From contig NC_091102.1 of NCBI RefSeq assembly GCF_024713975.1, positions 21,921,001 to 21,985,000 of the forward strand: a DNA stretch of 64,000 nt, given 5' to 3'. Under the pieces are notes generated by a model that did not search any database, had not been told where the DNA came from, and saw nothing but the letters and a program-made list of their open reading frames with translations. Each line of letters opens with the position of its first letter. Position 1 is the stretch's first letter. Of the stretch, positions 21,501 to 31,024 are shown in pieces. This DNA comes from Paralichthys olivaceus. Taxonomy: Eukaryota; Chordata; Actinopteri; Pleuronectiformes; Paralichthyidae. The position numbers were made by a program, and so were the translations under genes.

Positions 21501-22367
21501 AGCAAGTGAGCAAACTGAAGACTGATGCAGTTGAAAACTCAAGAAGAAGATAGGTGAACCATGAGTTTTATGGTTTCTTTATAAAGTAAAATAAACTCAC
21601 TCAGTTATGTGACTTAACATGTAAAAAAAAATGTATATCTCCATAAATCTCTGGGTAAGACAAGTTCTTACAAAATGCAAGATTTGAACTCTAGATTGGA
21701 CTGGATTTCTTAACGAGTAATTAGATATGAAGCTTCTTTTAGATTAAGCTTGTCATTAAAAAGGGAATTTTTGAAAGTCAACTGTTACAGACAATTATCT
21801 GTCACCTATAAAGGTTTTGTTTCCACAATAATATTCAATAGGAGCAGCAAGGTAGGAATGCCGAATGTACCTTTCATATAAGTATAATGTCTACAGTAAA
21901 ATCTCTTGAAAATTGACATGCATACAGTTGAGGTCATGATCAACAAGGGTCACTTGAACTTCTCAGGGTGGGTTAAACTGAGGAGTTTAAGCAGCTCCGT
22001 CTCTAAAAATGAGCACTAAATATTAAAATACGCATATCACAAAAATAAATTCGAAAACCAAAGGATATTCAATGAATGATCTACCAAAACACAGGTTTCA
22101 CAGATGCCATTTAGAAGGTTCTGGTGTGAAGAGGTCGAATCTTGACTTTACTGCTTCTGATCACGAACCGATCATGAAATCGATTCAATCGAATAGCAAA
22201 CGGGAAACCGGAAATGAAGAAGCAGCCTCGCGAGTCACCAGTGCAATGTGCACATTTCGTGCAGCCATGGAGGAAGCAGGTTTTACCTCTGGACAGATGT
22301 CTCGCAGAAAAACGTCCCTGTCCACTTGTGTAAATATGGGCACGGGTGTCCTCTCCTGGTGCTCCAT
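18587..22367 (-). CDS. tyw5: tyw5, tRNA wybutosine-synthesizing protein 5 (JmjC hydroxylase)
   Basis: TYW5 is an Fe(II)/2-oxoglutarate JmjC oxygenase that hydroxylates the wybutosine side chain at position 37 of tRNA-Phe. On the minus strand the exons are 22367-22287, 20538-20384, 20300-20231, 20149-20105, 19939-19802, 19606-19519, 19159-19043 and 18906-18587. They give 337 residues (human about 315), with all phases consistent. Family motifs in order are RRPAVLRG and [13 protein letters not shown], [17 protein letters not shown] [35 protein letters not shown] with the HxD iron ligands (HYD), KRVVLYSP, and the distal iron-ligand His in ALWFHN, then [13 protein letters not shown]. The start at [10 protein letters not shown] is the first ATG in a frame entered by a valid donor. 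The C-terminus is about 20 residues longer than I recall for mammals. Intron 1 contains the inserted duplicate. Confidence 0.95.
19255..19440. repeat. Dispersed teleost repeat (TTTTATTTGTATAGCGCC type)
   Basis: This stretch of tyw5 intron contains caattttatttgtatagcgc, then aaatcataat, atctcaaggcactttacata and ggaaaaactccctcattgtg, hallmarks of a very abundant fish retroelement-tail repeat. Related fragments appear near 32820 and at 57725-58190. I do not assign the parent family. Confidence 0.6.
21424..21847. repeat. 58 bp direct repeats flanking the inserted copy
   Basis: The sequences at 21424-21481 and 21790-21847 are the same 58 bases (starting gacaattatctgtcacct, ending caataggagcag) with one mismatch. 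They abut the inserted 300 bp copy on both sides. This is far longer than a transposon target-site duplication and looks like a repair or template-switch footprint. Confidence 0.85.
21482..21790. repeat. Second copy of the 300 bp repeat, inserted in tyw5 intron 1
   Basis: This is a near-identical copy of 17746-18047 with a handful of substitutions and an 8-base extra (ataaatct). Its ends coincide with the donor ends at TATGTTGG and GTTACAG. The insert is bracketed by two 58 bp direct repeats, described separately. It has no open frame, no terminal inverted repeats and no poly(A) tail. Confidence 0.85.
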
Positions 22368-22621
22368 GTCCAACTCCCCCGAGGTGAACACGACTTCCCT
22401 GGGTGTTACACTCTTAGCGGTCCCCTCTAAAACAAAATAAAATAACCAGTCAAAGTCCGGAGTGTAAATAATCAGTGGGGCTCACTGACTACAAAACGTC
22501 TTGGTTTGATTCATATCATAAAGCATCACTGTCTCCGCGTGTTTTTGCATTAGTATCTGTATTTTGTTCCTCCCCGGACGATACAAGTACACGGATAAGA
22601 AGAGTTCCGAGGAACTGAAAG
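22368..22621. promoter_or_regulatory. Bidirectional tyw5/maip1 promoter
   Basis: Only 254 bp separate the tyw5 start codon (minus strand) from the maip1 start codon (plus strand), so both 5' UTRs and core promoters must share this space. The pair is also head-to-head in human, as I recall. The maip1 start codon is embedded in GAAAGATGGCGC, a match to the YY1 consensus (AAGATGGCG) often found over start codons of housekeeping genes. I see no TATA box. Confidence 0.65.
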
Positions 22622-23786
22622 ATGGCGCTGCCCATGTTGAGAGGTTGTTACAGGGTTCCATCCACATTCAGCTGGACTCGTCTGTTTTTAAATGAACGTA
22701 TAGTCCTGCGGCCGGCGCCCCCCTTAGCCGCCGGTGCGGCGGCAGCAGCGGTCCGACCCTACAGCTCCGACCGGGGCAGAGAGAGACAGAACCAGAAGGT
22801 GATGGTGGTGGGTATCCCCAACCCCTTCATCTGGCTCCGCACCCGGATCTACTACTTTCTGATCCGAGCTTACTTTGACAAAGAGTTCAGCATCGAGGAG
22901 TTCACGGAGGGAGCGAAGCAGGTGTGGGAACCCGGCGGAGGAAGTTGCTGGTGTATTCAGGAGCGATGTCTCCGCGTCGCACCCCCCGGTAGTTCGCTGT
23001 TGTTGACGAGGACATTGTTTTGGTCTTGCAGGCTTTCTCCCATGTGTCCAGACTCCTGTCACGGAGCCAGTTTGAAGCTCTGGAAGGTCTCGTGGCCAAA
23101 GACGTAAGTATGGGAAGTGATGAAGCGGTGGTTTGTGTTAGCAGCAGCTCATGTTTGCATTGTAAAATCACACTGTGTTGTGCATTCAGCTTTTTTCCAC
23201 AGCAGATGTGTGTTACTGTTAAAGTTAACAGCAACATCAGCTCTGTTCTGCTTCAATAGATAATCAGAGGGACATTTGTGCACTGATGTAGACATTTGTA
23301 ATTTAACAGCCAACACTAAACCAGAATGTCCACCTGTGTCATCCCTATTGTGACATGTCAGCAAGTCTTTTGTTTAAAGGTCCAGTGTGTAAGATTTAGG
23401 TGAAAGGGAAATATTGGCAGACAATTAATGTAGAATAATCCTTGTGATGTTATCACTAATTAATTTCATTAAATTGTATTAATTGTAGTTTTACCCTTTT
23501 ACCTCAGAAAAGGCCCCTTTATATTTAAATACCTTATATTTACATGGAGGGGACCCTCTCTACAGGGGCCACCATGTTTTTTACATTAGTCCAGACTGGA
23601 CAAACTAAACACCTTTTGAGTTTTTATGACAATTAAAGGCTACCACAGGTTCTTTTTCATGTTTGGAAGGAGAGGGTGAGGTGAGGGGTGTTCAGCTGCA
23701 ACATGCAATTCAACACTAGATATCAAAAAATTCTACACACTGTATCTTTAAGATTCTGGACGCACACTAAAATGTTCCAAATGTGA

Positions 23787-23819
<33 letters not shown>

Positions 23820-24479
23820 CTGTATACAGTGTCCAAAAAAACAAACAACCAATGGTGCTGGCAGCAAAAGTGTGGATTATTTTACATACCAATATGAATA
23901 TTTATTATATATATTATTATTTCTTTGTTCATATCCTCGCAGTTGATTGGAAAGCTTGAGGAAAAGTGCAACCTGCTGCCACTGAGCCACAAGAAAGCCC
24001 TCTCTGCAAATGCTGACGAGATCATGTACACAACATCCGGAGACGTGGGAATCTACTATGATGAAAATGGTCAGTATGAAAGAGCTGTTAAGAAACAGCT
24101 GATGATAAAAATGCTATTTTCTTTTTGTAATTAATCAGTGTGAGCACTGTTGTTTCAGGAAGGAAGTTTGTCAGTATCCTGATGCGCTTCTGGTATCTGA
24201 CAAGCGCACAGCTTCCTGATGACGACATGGAGGGAGCTCGTGTCTTCCAGGTGGCCATTGGTGGTGAGGGAGAAGTAGAAACGAAAAGACTGCTAACTGC
24301 AAATTATGAGTGAGTATATGCGATTAGAATACTAATGAAAGAGAAAACTCTTGAATGATATCCCCTCCTGATCTTTCTTTTTCTCTTGTTTTCCTGACAG
24401 ATTCCAAAGGGAGTTTACTAAGGGAGTGCCACCAGACTGGACCATTACAAGGATAGAGCACTCCAAGCTTTTGGATTAA
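22622..24479 (+). CDS. maip1: maip1, matrix AAA peptidase interacting protein 1
   Basis: MAIP1 is a mitochondrial-matrix protein that binds the m-AAA protease and, in mammals, protects and sorts the calcium-uniporter subunit EMRE. Exons 22622-22921, 23032-23103, 23943-24069, 24159-24309 and 24401-24479 join in frame to 242 residues (human about 290). Diagnostic stretches are GIPNPFIWLRTRIYYFLIRA, YFDKEFSIEEFTEGAKQ, AFSHVSRLLSRSQFEALEG, DEIMYTTSGDVGIYYDENG, RKFVSILMRFWYLTSAQLP and YEFQREFTKG to WTITRIEHSKLLD. The first 55 or so residues are Arg/Ala-rich and contain almost no acidic residues, as in a mitochondrial targeting peptide; the shorter length comes mainly from this poorly conserved part. 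Intron 2 carries a MITE and an AT microsatellite. No AATAAA appears within 1.5 kb of the stop; AATACA at 24979 or AATAAA near 26151 are candidates for the 3' end. Confidence 0.95.
23374..23751 (+). mobile_element. MITE copy 1 (AAAGGTCCAGTGTGTAAGATTT ends), maip1 intron 2
   Basis: The 378 bp element begins TTAAAGGTCCAGTGTGTA and ends TACACACTGTATCTTTAA, imperfect terminal inverted repeats. Internal marks are ggaccctctctacagggg and ggagagggtgaggtgagg. It has no coding capacity. Two further copies lie at 25731-26102 (inverted) and 29365-29650. Confidence 0.85.
23789..23820. repeat. AT microsatellite in maip1 intron 2
   Basis: A run of alternating AT (ataaatatatatatatatat onward) about 30 bases long follows the MITE directly. 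It has no evident function. Confidence 0.8.
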
Positions 24480-25730
24480 GCTGGTTTCGATTTTAGGCAG
24501 ATGTACCAGTGGAAACTATTCAAAGACATGAAATTCTCTTTAGTATTTAGTTTCAAGAATCGAGGAGAGAAAAGCTCAAATTAAACGGAGAGGAAAACAA
24601 GACACAGCTCCTCATGGGAAGTCAGAGAAAAGCATCAGGACAAACTTGGATCACTATTCTCCAAGATGCTCTCCACGCCGGTCTGCAGAATGTCAATGTT
24701 TCTGATTGTATTCTCCACAATCTCTAACATCCCAGCAAAGAATGACCAGAACTTGACCGATCTGTGAACTCTTGCTTTGAGAATCAAATCATAGCCTTAT
24801 TTCAACCAAGAGCTGCTGCTGCAAACACTTTCATTTAAATACAGATCGTCTCCACAGATACAAATGGCAAAGACTTCATCAAACAAAAATGTTCAATTTT
24901 AATACAGAGTTACTACACTCTTTGCGTGTCACATCTCTGTGTATGATTGTGTGTTACAATTTGTGTCCAATGTTCCCAATACAAAGTTGTCGTACATTGT
25001 TTTTCATGTTTCATTCATGTGAGTGAGCTATGTGTCTGATGCAGTGTGCGTACTGTATGTTGTCTGTAATGGTTAAGGCAGCTGCAGAGGACCATTGATT
25101 GTTTTATCAAAGGTTTGAGAAATGTATGGTATGTTCATGTAAACTGTAAAGTGGCAAGAAAAAGTCTGCAGACTTTGAGGTAGGACCTGCCTCCCTGCAT
25201 TACTTGCTCATGAAATGTGATCTGATCTTCATCTACTGTGAGTCACAAATATAGACAAAGTGTGTGCCGAAGCTTTTTCGTTTTTTGTCGTCCCCTCAAA
25301 CATTCATAGTGCTGGTTTAAAAAGGAAAACAGAACTCGGAGATTGTATGACTGGTAGAACCTGCTTAGGCAACAATAACTTTGAAAGATCTGCTTTCGTT
25401 ATCAGATCTGCACAATGTTCAGGAGGAATTTATTTCCCCAGTGGAAGGAAGTTTTATTTATTTATTTATTTCTGGGTTATTTATGCAATCTATTGTAACC
25501 TAGACATAGTCCTCTGCTAACCATTTAACCTTAGATTCCTTTTTTTCCATTTTGGGAGTGTTACGCTGCACTTTGTGGAGGCCCAAACCACAAGATCATA
25601 TTCATTATTTTTTGAGTGGGTTTCTCAAAAACAGAAATTACTTTCTCAAATTATGATAATTGAGATTTTTTTTAACCAGAAATAGGCCTTCACTAAGTAG
25701 ACGGTAGATTGATTGATCTTTGGCAAACAG

Positions 25731-26102
25731 AAAGGTACAGTGTGTAGAATTTTGTGATATCTAGTGTTGAAATTGCATGTTGCAGCTGAACACCCCTCAC
25801 CTCACCCTCTCCTTCCAAACATGAAAAAGAACCTGTGGTAGCTTCAGTTGTCATAAAAACTCAAAATGTGTTTAGTTTGTTCAGTCTGGACTAATGTAAA
25901 AAACATGGCAGCCTCTGTAGAGAGGGTCCCCTCGATGTAAATATAAAGTATTTTAATATAAAGGGTCTTTTCTGGAGTAAAGAAAACTACAATTCATACA
26001 ATTTAGATGTAACGAACTAGTGAAAACATCATGAGGATTATTCTACATTAAATTTCTGCCAATAGTTCCCTTTCACCTAAATCTTACACACTGGACCTTT
26101 AA
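25731..26102 (-). mobile_element. MITE copy 2, inverted, downstream of maip1
   Basis: This is the reverse complement of the 23374-23751 element. It opens AAAGGTACAGTGTGTAGAAT, contains cctcaccctctccttccaaa, and closes TTACACACTGGACCTTTAA. It is about 372 bp and similar enough to copy 1 for the two to pair if transcribed together. Confidence 0.85.
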
Positions 26103-26229
26103 GACAGTGATGCTTTTATTCTCTGTGCAAAAATGTGTGTGTTATGAAATAAAATAGAGTTTGTTCATAATCATGAGTGTAACATGGATGGGAATCTGGC
26201 CATATCTTTAAGACAAATGTACACAAAAT

Positions 26230-26740
26230 GGAGATAACATTCACAGTGTTGTGACATCATGATGGAATTAATGTAGCACATTGTGATATGGCAGTTGAAT
26301 AAGATTAGCCGATTGGGACATCAAGGCCTGATGAATTTAGCACTTTGTATCGTCAAAGTTGAAAAACACCACGTTGTGGCAACAAAGTTAATTGATTTCA
26401 TCACATTTGAATAAGATTAGCACATTTTGATATCACAATTGAAATCAAAGTTGAATAGGATTAAAACTGTGTAACATGTAGAATAGTTTAATAAGATAAA
26501 CTTTATTCCTTTAACCAGATACCAGATTCTGGTATTACTATTACATTGGGATATCAAAGTCTAATGTAATTAGCACTCTGCAACATCAAAGTTGAATAAG
26601 AGTAAGACATTGCAACGTTTTATGTTTAGCACATTGTGACATGAGAGTCAATTGAATTTAGCACATTATATTATTACAGTTGAATAAGATAAACACATTG
26701 TTATAACAGCTTGATGATGTTAGCACATTGTGAAACAAAT
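26230..26740. repeat. Degenerate minisatellite, left block
   Basis: The motif gttgaataagattagcaca, followed by ttgtgacatcaaa, recurs about a dozen times at irregular 30-45 bp intervals with heavy divergence. Clear copies begin near 26293, 26408 and 26590. The same motif reappears at 31025-31185. Confidence 0.75.
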
Positions 26741-26925
26741 GCATTGTAAAAATACAGTGTACTATTTTTTGGGTGAAATGGTGACAACAGAAATTGACAT
26801 ACAAGACACATAAGATACACACATATATGTACACAATGAGAAGACATACGGACACAACATAATCCAGTTAAATTGATGATAATGTAATGAAAAAATAAAG
26901 TTAATTGGAGTAGAGATGAAATAGG

Positions 26926-26926
26926 C

Positions 26927-26957
<31 letters not shown>
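26926..26957. repeat. GT microsatellite with TAG extension
   Basis: About 15 GT units are followed by tagtagtagtagtagg and a short TAAA run. This is a simple sequence repeat in intergenic DNA. Confidence 0.9.
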
Positions 26958-27906
26958 TAGTAGTAGTAGGAGTAATAAATAAATAAATGGCATAATTTTA
27001 TATTTGTGACCAAAACAACATAATAATAATGTAATAAAAATAAAATAAATACATACATACACCCTATAATACGGTATAATTTAATAAATTATTATATATA
27101 TATACTTCAACTTCAGCTCCCACCATAAAGATTTATTCATTTGATCTCAGAATCATTAGTGATTCAAACTCACGCTCGAATAAACTTCATGAGTCATGAT
27201 TTCAAGTTCAAAGTTCATGTTATTAGGCCACATTCTTCTCCCGGCGCCTTCATTACCCACAATGCTAGGTAACCACTGAGAGTTTCTCATATATTTTGTC
27301 CAGTCTTATATTTTACATTTGGTCCATTGTCTCTCTGTGGATCTGGGACTTAACCTGAGTCATAAAGTTCAAACAGAAAAAGACTTGAACTGGTTCAATA
27401 AAGGTCAAATTTGAGATGAGCAAAAAAACCATATCAATAATGACGTCCAGTATAAATCAATATAATAATTATGTTATATATAGATATGTACTTGTGATGG
27501 TAAATAATATATATTTTGGGTTTGGTAGAGCTGGGTGATAAAACATATATATATATATACATATATAAACAAAGAATTAAATATAAAAAATTAAAATACT
27601 ACAAGCATCAAGGGGAGGGATTGTGGAACATGTCTATAGTAGCTGCCTAGCTAAAGATTTGTGTATGCTCTGCAACGATGTGCATCATATAGAAGTCAAC
27701 CTGATAAACCCCCAGGGGCAGCCATGTTGTGTAGTTATTAAATATCGCCATGGAAACTGTTGCTTCTTAAAAACCTTCTTTAATGATTTTTGTGGGGGCA
27801 ACCATCAAAGTGATTGCTGGCCTGCAAATCTTTAAATGTCAATCAAAGGACCAAAAACTCTATAGACTGTAGAGGTCATTTCTTTGGTCCTTTGAACTAC
27901 CAAACT

Positions 27907-27914
27907 TATAAATA
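27907..27914 (+). promoter_or_regulatory. TATA box of the orphan coiled-coil gene
   Basis: TATAAATA stands 139 bp upstream of the presumed ATG (28053). A start site 25-30 bp downstream would give a 5' UTR of about 110 bases. A TATA-type core promoter suggests regulated or tissue-restricted expression rather than housekeeping use. Further up, cgccatggaaactgttgc (near 27747) loosely resembles an RFX half-site, which I do not claim. Confidence 0.5.
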
Positions 27915-28052
27915 ACCGACCGTCAACTGAGAAGACCACAGTCCTCGTTCGTGAAGATAACAATCCTGCCTACGGAGACAACAATTGATTTGTTCAGTAA
28001 ATATTCATCAAGAAGACACTGCTCTCTTAACCACAAATCCCCCTCTACCAAA

Positions 28053-29137
28053 ATGGACATTCCGGTAAAACATTTTTTTTTAGAAATGTATGTTCAGGTT
28101 GTGTTGAGTGGACTTTTAATAATGAATTCCATGTTTCTATTTTTCAGACTTGTGAAACAGTGAAGTCTAAGATTGAGGCTCTGAGAAAGACGCTCGAACA
28201 GGAGGATGAGATTCTGAGGGAGAAGGAGAAAATGGCAGCTCACTCTGAAGCCATGACTGGCATACTGGCTGAAATAAAGGCTCTGGATGAGGAGCTCAAA
28301 CAGGAGACTAGGTTTCTGATAAGGGTGAAGGAGATAGTGGCAGCTCGCTCTAAAGCCCACAATGGCAAACTGGCTATACAGGGAGACAAAGTGGAGGCTC
28401 TGGAAGAGGACAATGTGGCTCTGAAGGAGAAGGTGGCCCCTTTAATAAGGGATTTCAGCAGGGTTGAGCTTGTGGTGATAGAGGTGGAGGAAAGGCAAGC
28501 TCACAGCCAAAAGATTGACTCCATGGACAAGGAGACTCAAACCAGCGAGCTGCATCAGGATGAGAATAACGCTCTTCAAGAAGAGCTAATGAAGCTCAGA
28601 GCCTGTTATCATGAGGTCTGTCAAAATCAGACTACCAACCAGGAGAAGTTGAACACTGAGCTCCAGGAAAAGAACGTTCTCCAAGAAGAGCTGATAAAAC
28701 TCAGAGCTTCTTATCATGACGTCTGTCAAAATCAGACTATCAACCAGGAGAAGTTCAACACTGAGCTCCAGGTGGAGAAGCAGGAGAAGAACGTTCTCCA
28801 AGAAGAAATGATGAAGCTCAGAGCTTCTTATCATGAGGTCTGCCAAAATCAGACTATCAGCCAGGAGAAGCTCAACACTGAGCTCCAGGAAAAGAACGTT
28901 CTCCAAGAAGAGCTGATGAAGCTCAGAGCTTCTTGTCATGAGGTCTGCCACTGTCATGAAGCTGATGTTTCCAGTCGTCAGCTCAATGGAGAGAGTAAGG
29001 ATGACGTCACTGAGGGGAAGTCTCTCTCCAGTGTTCTCCCTGAGAAACCAAAGAAGACTTCACTCTGGAAGAGAATCCGCCACGCTCTGGGGTTGAGAAA
29101 ACCACAGCGTTGGAAGAAATCAGCAGCGCCCATCTAA
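28053..29137 (+). CDS. Unrecognised coiled-coil protein, 333 residues, tandem repeats
   Basis: I do not recognise this gene. Exon 1 (28053-28064) would encode just MDIP before a GTAAAA donor. Exon 2 (28148-29137) starts after a TTTTTCAG acceptor with TCETVKSKIEALRK and is open to TAA at 29135. Residues 5-140 are Glu/Lys/Leu-rich with heptad-like spacing (SKIEALRKTLEQEDEI, AEIKALDEELKQE), predicted coiled coil. Residues about 140-275 are four tandem copies of a 35-residue unit built on LQEELMKLRASYHEVCQNQT. The tail is Ser/Asp-rich, then strongly basic and aromatic (LWKRIRHALGL, KPQRWKK), possibly an amphipathic membrane- or nucleic-acid-binding helix. There is no signal peptide and no transmembrane segment. 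A TATA box and an AATAAA frame the unit. Alternatives are a young lineage-specific gene, a captured piece of a golgin/myosin-like coiled coil, or a pseudogene that kept its frame. Confidence 0.65.
28565..28960 (+). repeat. Four tandem 105-117 bp repeats inside the orphan gene
   Basis: Units begin at 28565, 28670, 28787 and 28892. Spacings are 105, 117 and 105 bp, so all preserve the reading frame. The 12 bp excess in unit 2 adds four residues (within VEKQEK). The units are nearly identical at the DNA level, implying recent amplification or ongoing homogenisation. The last is cut short after CHEVCH. Confidence 0.9.
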
Positions 29138-29215
29138 CAGCCCCTGAGCTGACCTTACCTTCTTCACCTGCTTGAGGACTGTCAGGGTTAATGGAGGGAT
29201 TTATGATGTGATTAC

Positions 29216-29221
29216 AATAAA
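29216..29221 (+). terminator. Orphan-gene poly(A) signal
   Basis: AATAAA lies 79 bp after the TAA stop and is followed by T-rich and GT-rich sequence (gtttttgtgtgtttattg), a good cleavage context. Confidence 0.65.
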
Positions 29222-29364
29222 TGTTTTTCACTATTTTTACAAATACTTTCCTGGTTTTTGTGTGTTTATTGTCATTGAACAACTGTACAACATTGCAAAC
29301 GATAATACTACTAAAATTCCTTGAAGAACAAAAGGGCCTTCGCTGCTTCACAGCGCTCGGGCCC

Positions 29365-29650
29365 TAATAATCCTCACTTTTTCACGAGTTCGTTTCATCT
29401 AAATTGTATGAATTGTAGGTTTGCTTTACCCTAGAAGTCCCTTTACATTTAAATAATTTATATTGACATCGAGGGGACCCTCTCTACGGAGACTTCCATG
29501 TTTTTTACTACTAACTAACTAAACACCTTTTGAGTTTTTATGACAACTGAAGCCACCACAGGTTCCTTTTCATGTTTGGAAGGGGAGGGTGAGGTGAGGG
29601 GTGTTCAGCTGCAACATGTAACTTCAACATTACATATTGCAAAATTCTTA
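29365..29650 (+). mobile_element. MITE copy 3, truncated, downstream of the orphan gene
   Basis: This is a partial copy in the same orientation as copy 1, recognisable from gaggggaccctctctacgga, ccttttgagtttttatgaca and gggagggtgaggtgaggggt. Both terminal repeats are missing or decayed, so it is an older or deleted member of the family. Confidence 0.75.
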
Positions 29651-30289
29651 GAATATTATTTTTTTGCCTGTTATTCATTTATTTATTCAATTTGATCATT
29701 TGAGTTACCCTATTGGATTAGACTAGGTTGATTGTGTTAACAAAAATAAATACATAAGTTAAATATATACTACTGTGTTTTTTCTTAATTTTATGAATAA
29801 TTTTGGCGATGGGTGCCCTTTTTTTGGGCTTGAGCACCTGCCCCCAAAAATGTCTGTGCACTTGCCTGTGTAGTTGTGAGGGCCAATTTTGGTAGAATAT
29901 CATAATTTTGAGGACATTTTGGCTGGTCCTCATGAATTGAAAAGGACTGTTTGGATGTTCAGCCTTTTTCAGGTTTTAGTTGGGAGTTAGAACGCGGTTA
30001 AGGCTAGGGTGTGGCATTTCGTAATGGTGGTTAGGGTTAGGGTAAGGGGTACGAGGATGTATTCTGCCTCACAATTATAGAGAGACGTATGTGTGGTGGG
30101 ATGTTTAGTGGGTGTGTGCGGGTTGATTCGTACTTTGTAATATGAAGTGTGTGGGAATGTGTGCAGCACTAGCTTAACCCCTTCATAGATATGTATATTA
30201 TATAAATATGTAAATTGTAATTATGTCATTTATTTATATGTCATTTATTATTTTGGAAAGTTCAAGTTGTATTTATTTGTATTTTTAAT

Positions 30290-30960
30290 TATAGATTTCT
30301 GTTGTAGGTATTCCAGAAATTGGTGTCTGCCAAGTCCGTGTTTCTGTGTAAGGTCTTTGAATTCTATGAATTGATTGTTGTGGAAAAGATGGTGGAGATG
30401 TGTCATGGCTGTTTGGGTTAGAGCGGTTAGTAAATAGGAATGGTGCAGAGTTTGAAGGCTTTGTCAAATGGAATGTATTTACATGGTGCCGGGGTGGAGT
30501 TAAATATGTTAATGACTTTCCACCAGGCTGTCAGAGTTGTTGAGATGGTAGTTATTTTAAAGAAGGGATGTTAACAGTTGTGCTGAGGAAAGGTAAATCT
30601 GAGAGTGACATTTTTTACAAAAATATGGTTCCAGGTCTTTCCAGGTGATATTGTGGCTGGTTTGATGGATCCATTTAGTGAGGTATTGTAACTGATGCGC
30701 AATATAGTAGAAGTAGGAGTTTGGGATGACAAGTCTGCCAAGAGATTAGCTTTTTTGTAGAATGGATAGTTTGATTTTGTCTTTTTTATTTTTCCAATAG
30801 AAATGTGTAATGAGAGAGTCAATAGATTTGAACAATGTGCGTATTTGTTGGTGTGATGGGTAGCATTGAGAAAATATAATTAATGTGTGGGTGTATTTTA
30901 ATTTTGACAGTTGCAATTTGTCCTATGAGGGTGAGAGGTAGATTCATTCAGCGCCAGACA
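30290..30960 (-). mobile_element. L1-like LINE ORF2 fragment, decayed
   Basis: Translated on the minus strand across several stops and frameshifts, this stretch reads in order NLPLTLIGQIATVKIKI, INYIFSMLPITPTNT, SIDSLITHFYWKNKK, YIAHQLQYLTKWIH and WKDLEPYFCKKCHSQIYLS. Further on come CKYIPFDKAF and LTQKHGLGRHQFLEYLQ. These match the region after the reverse transcriptase of fish L1-clade ORF2 proteins. There is no intact frame, no 5' end and no endonuclease part, so it is a dead fossil. Nearby 29690-30280 is AT-rich and probably also repeat-derived. Confidence 0.8.
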
Positions 30961-31024
30961 TCATCTTCTCCTGTTTTAACAATGGAAAGTAATTAAGGTG
31001 AAACAATGCTGACACCCTTGGGGA

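Larger units (their letters stand above)
24480..27900. other. maip1 3' UTR and gene-free, repeat-rich intergenic DNA
   Basis: The first several hundred bases are likely maip1 3' UTR. The rest carries the inverted MITE (25731-26102), a degenerate minisatellite (26230-26740), GT/TAG/TAAA microsatellites (26926-26990) and AT-rich DNA (27430-27600). I see no coding exon, and the open frames here are low-complexity or TE-derived. Confidence 0.6.

Noticed and set aside
30025-30050. TTAGGG-like run (ggttagggttagggtaagg) suggesting an interstitial telomere
   Set aside because: Only two or three imperfect units; such gttaggg runs are part of common fish dispersed repeats, so it is not telomeric DNA.
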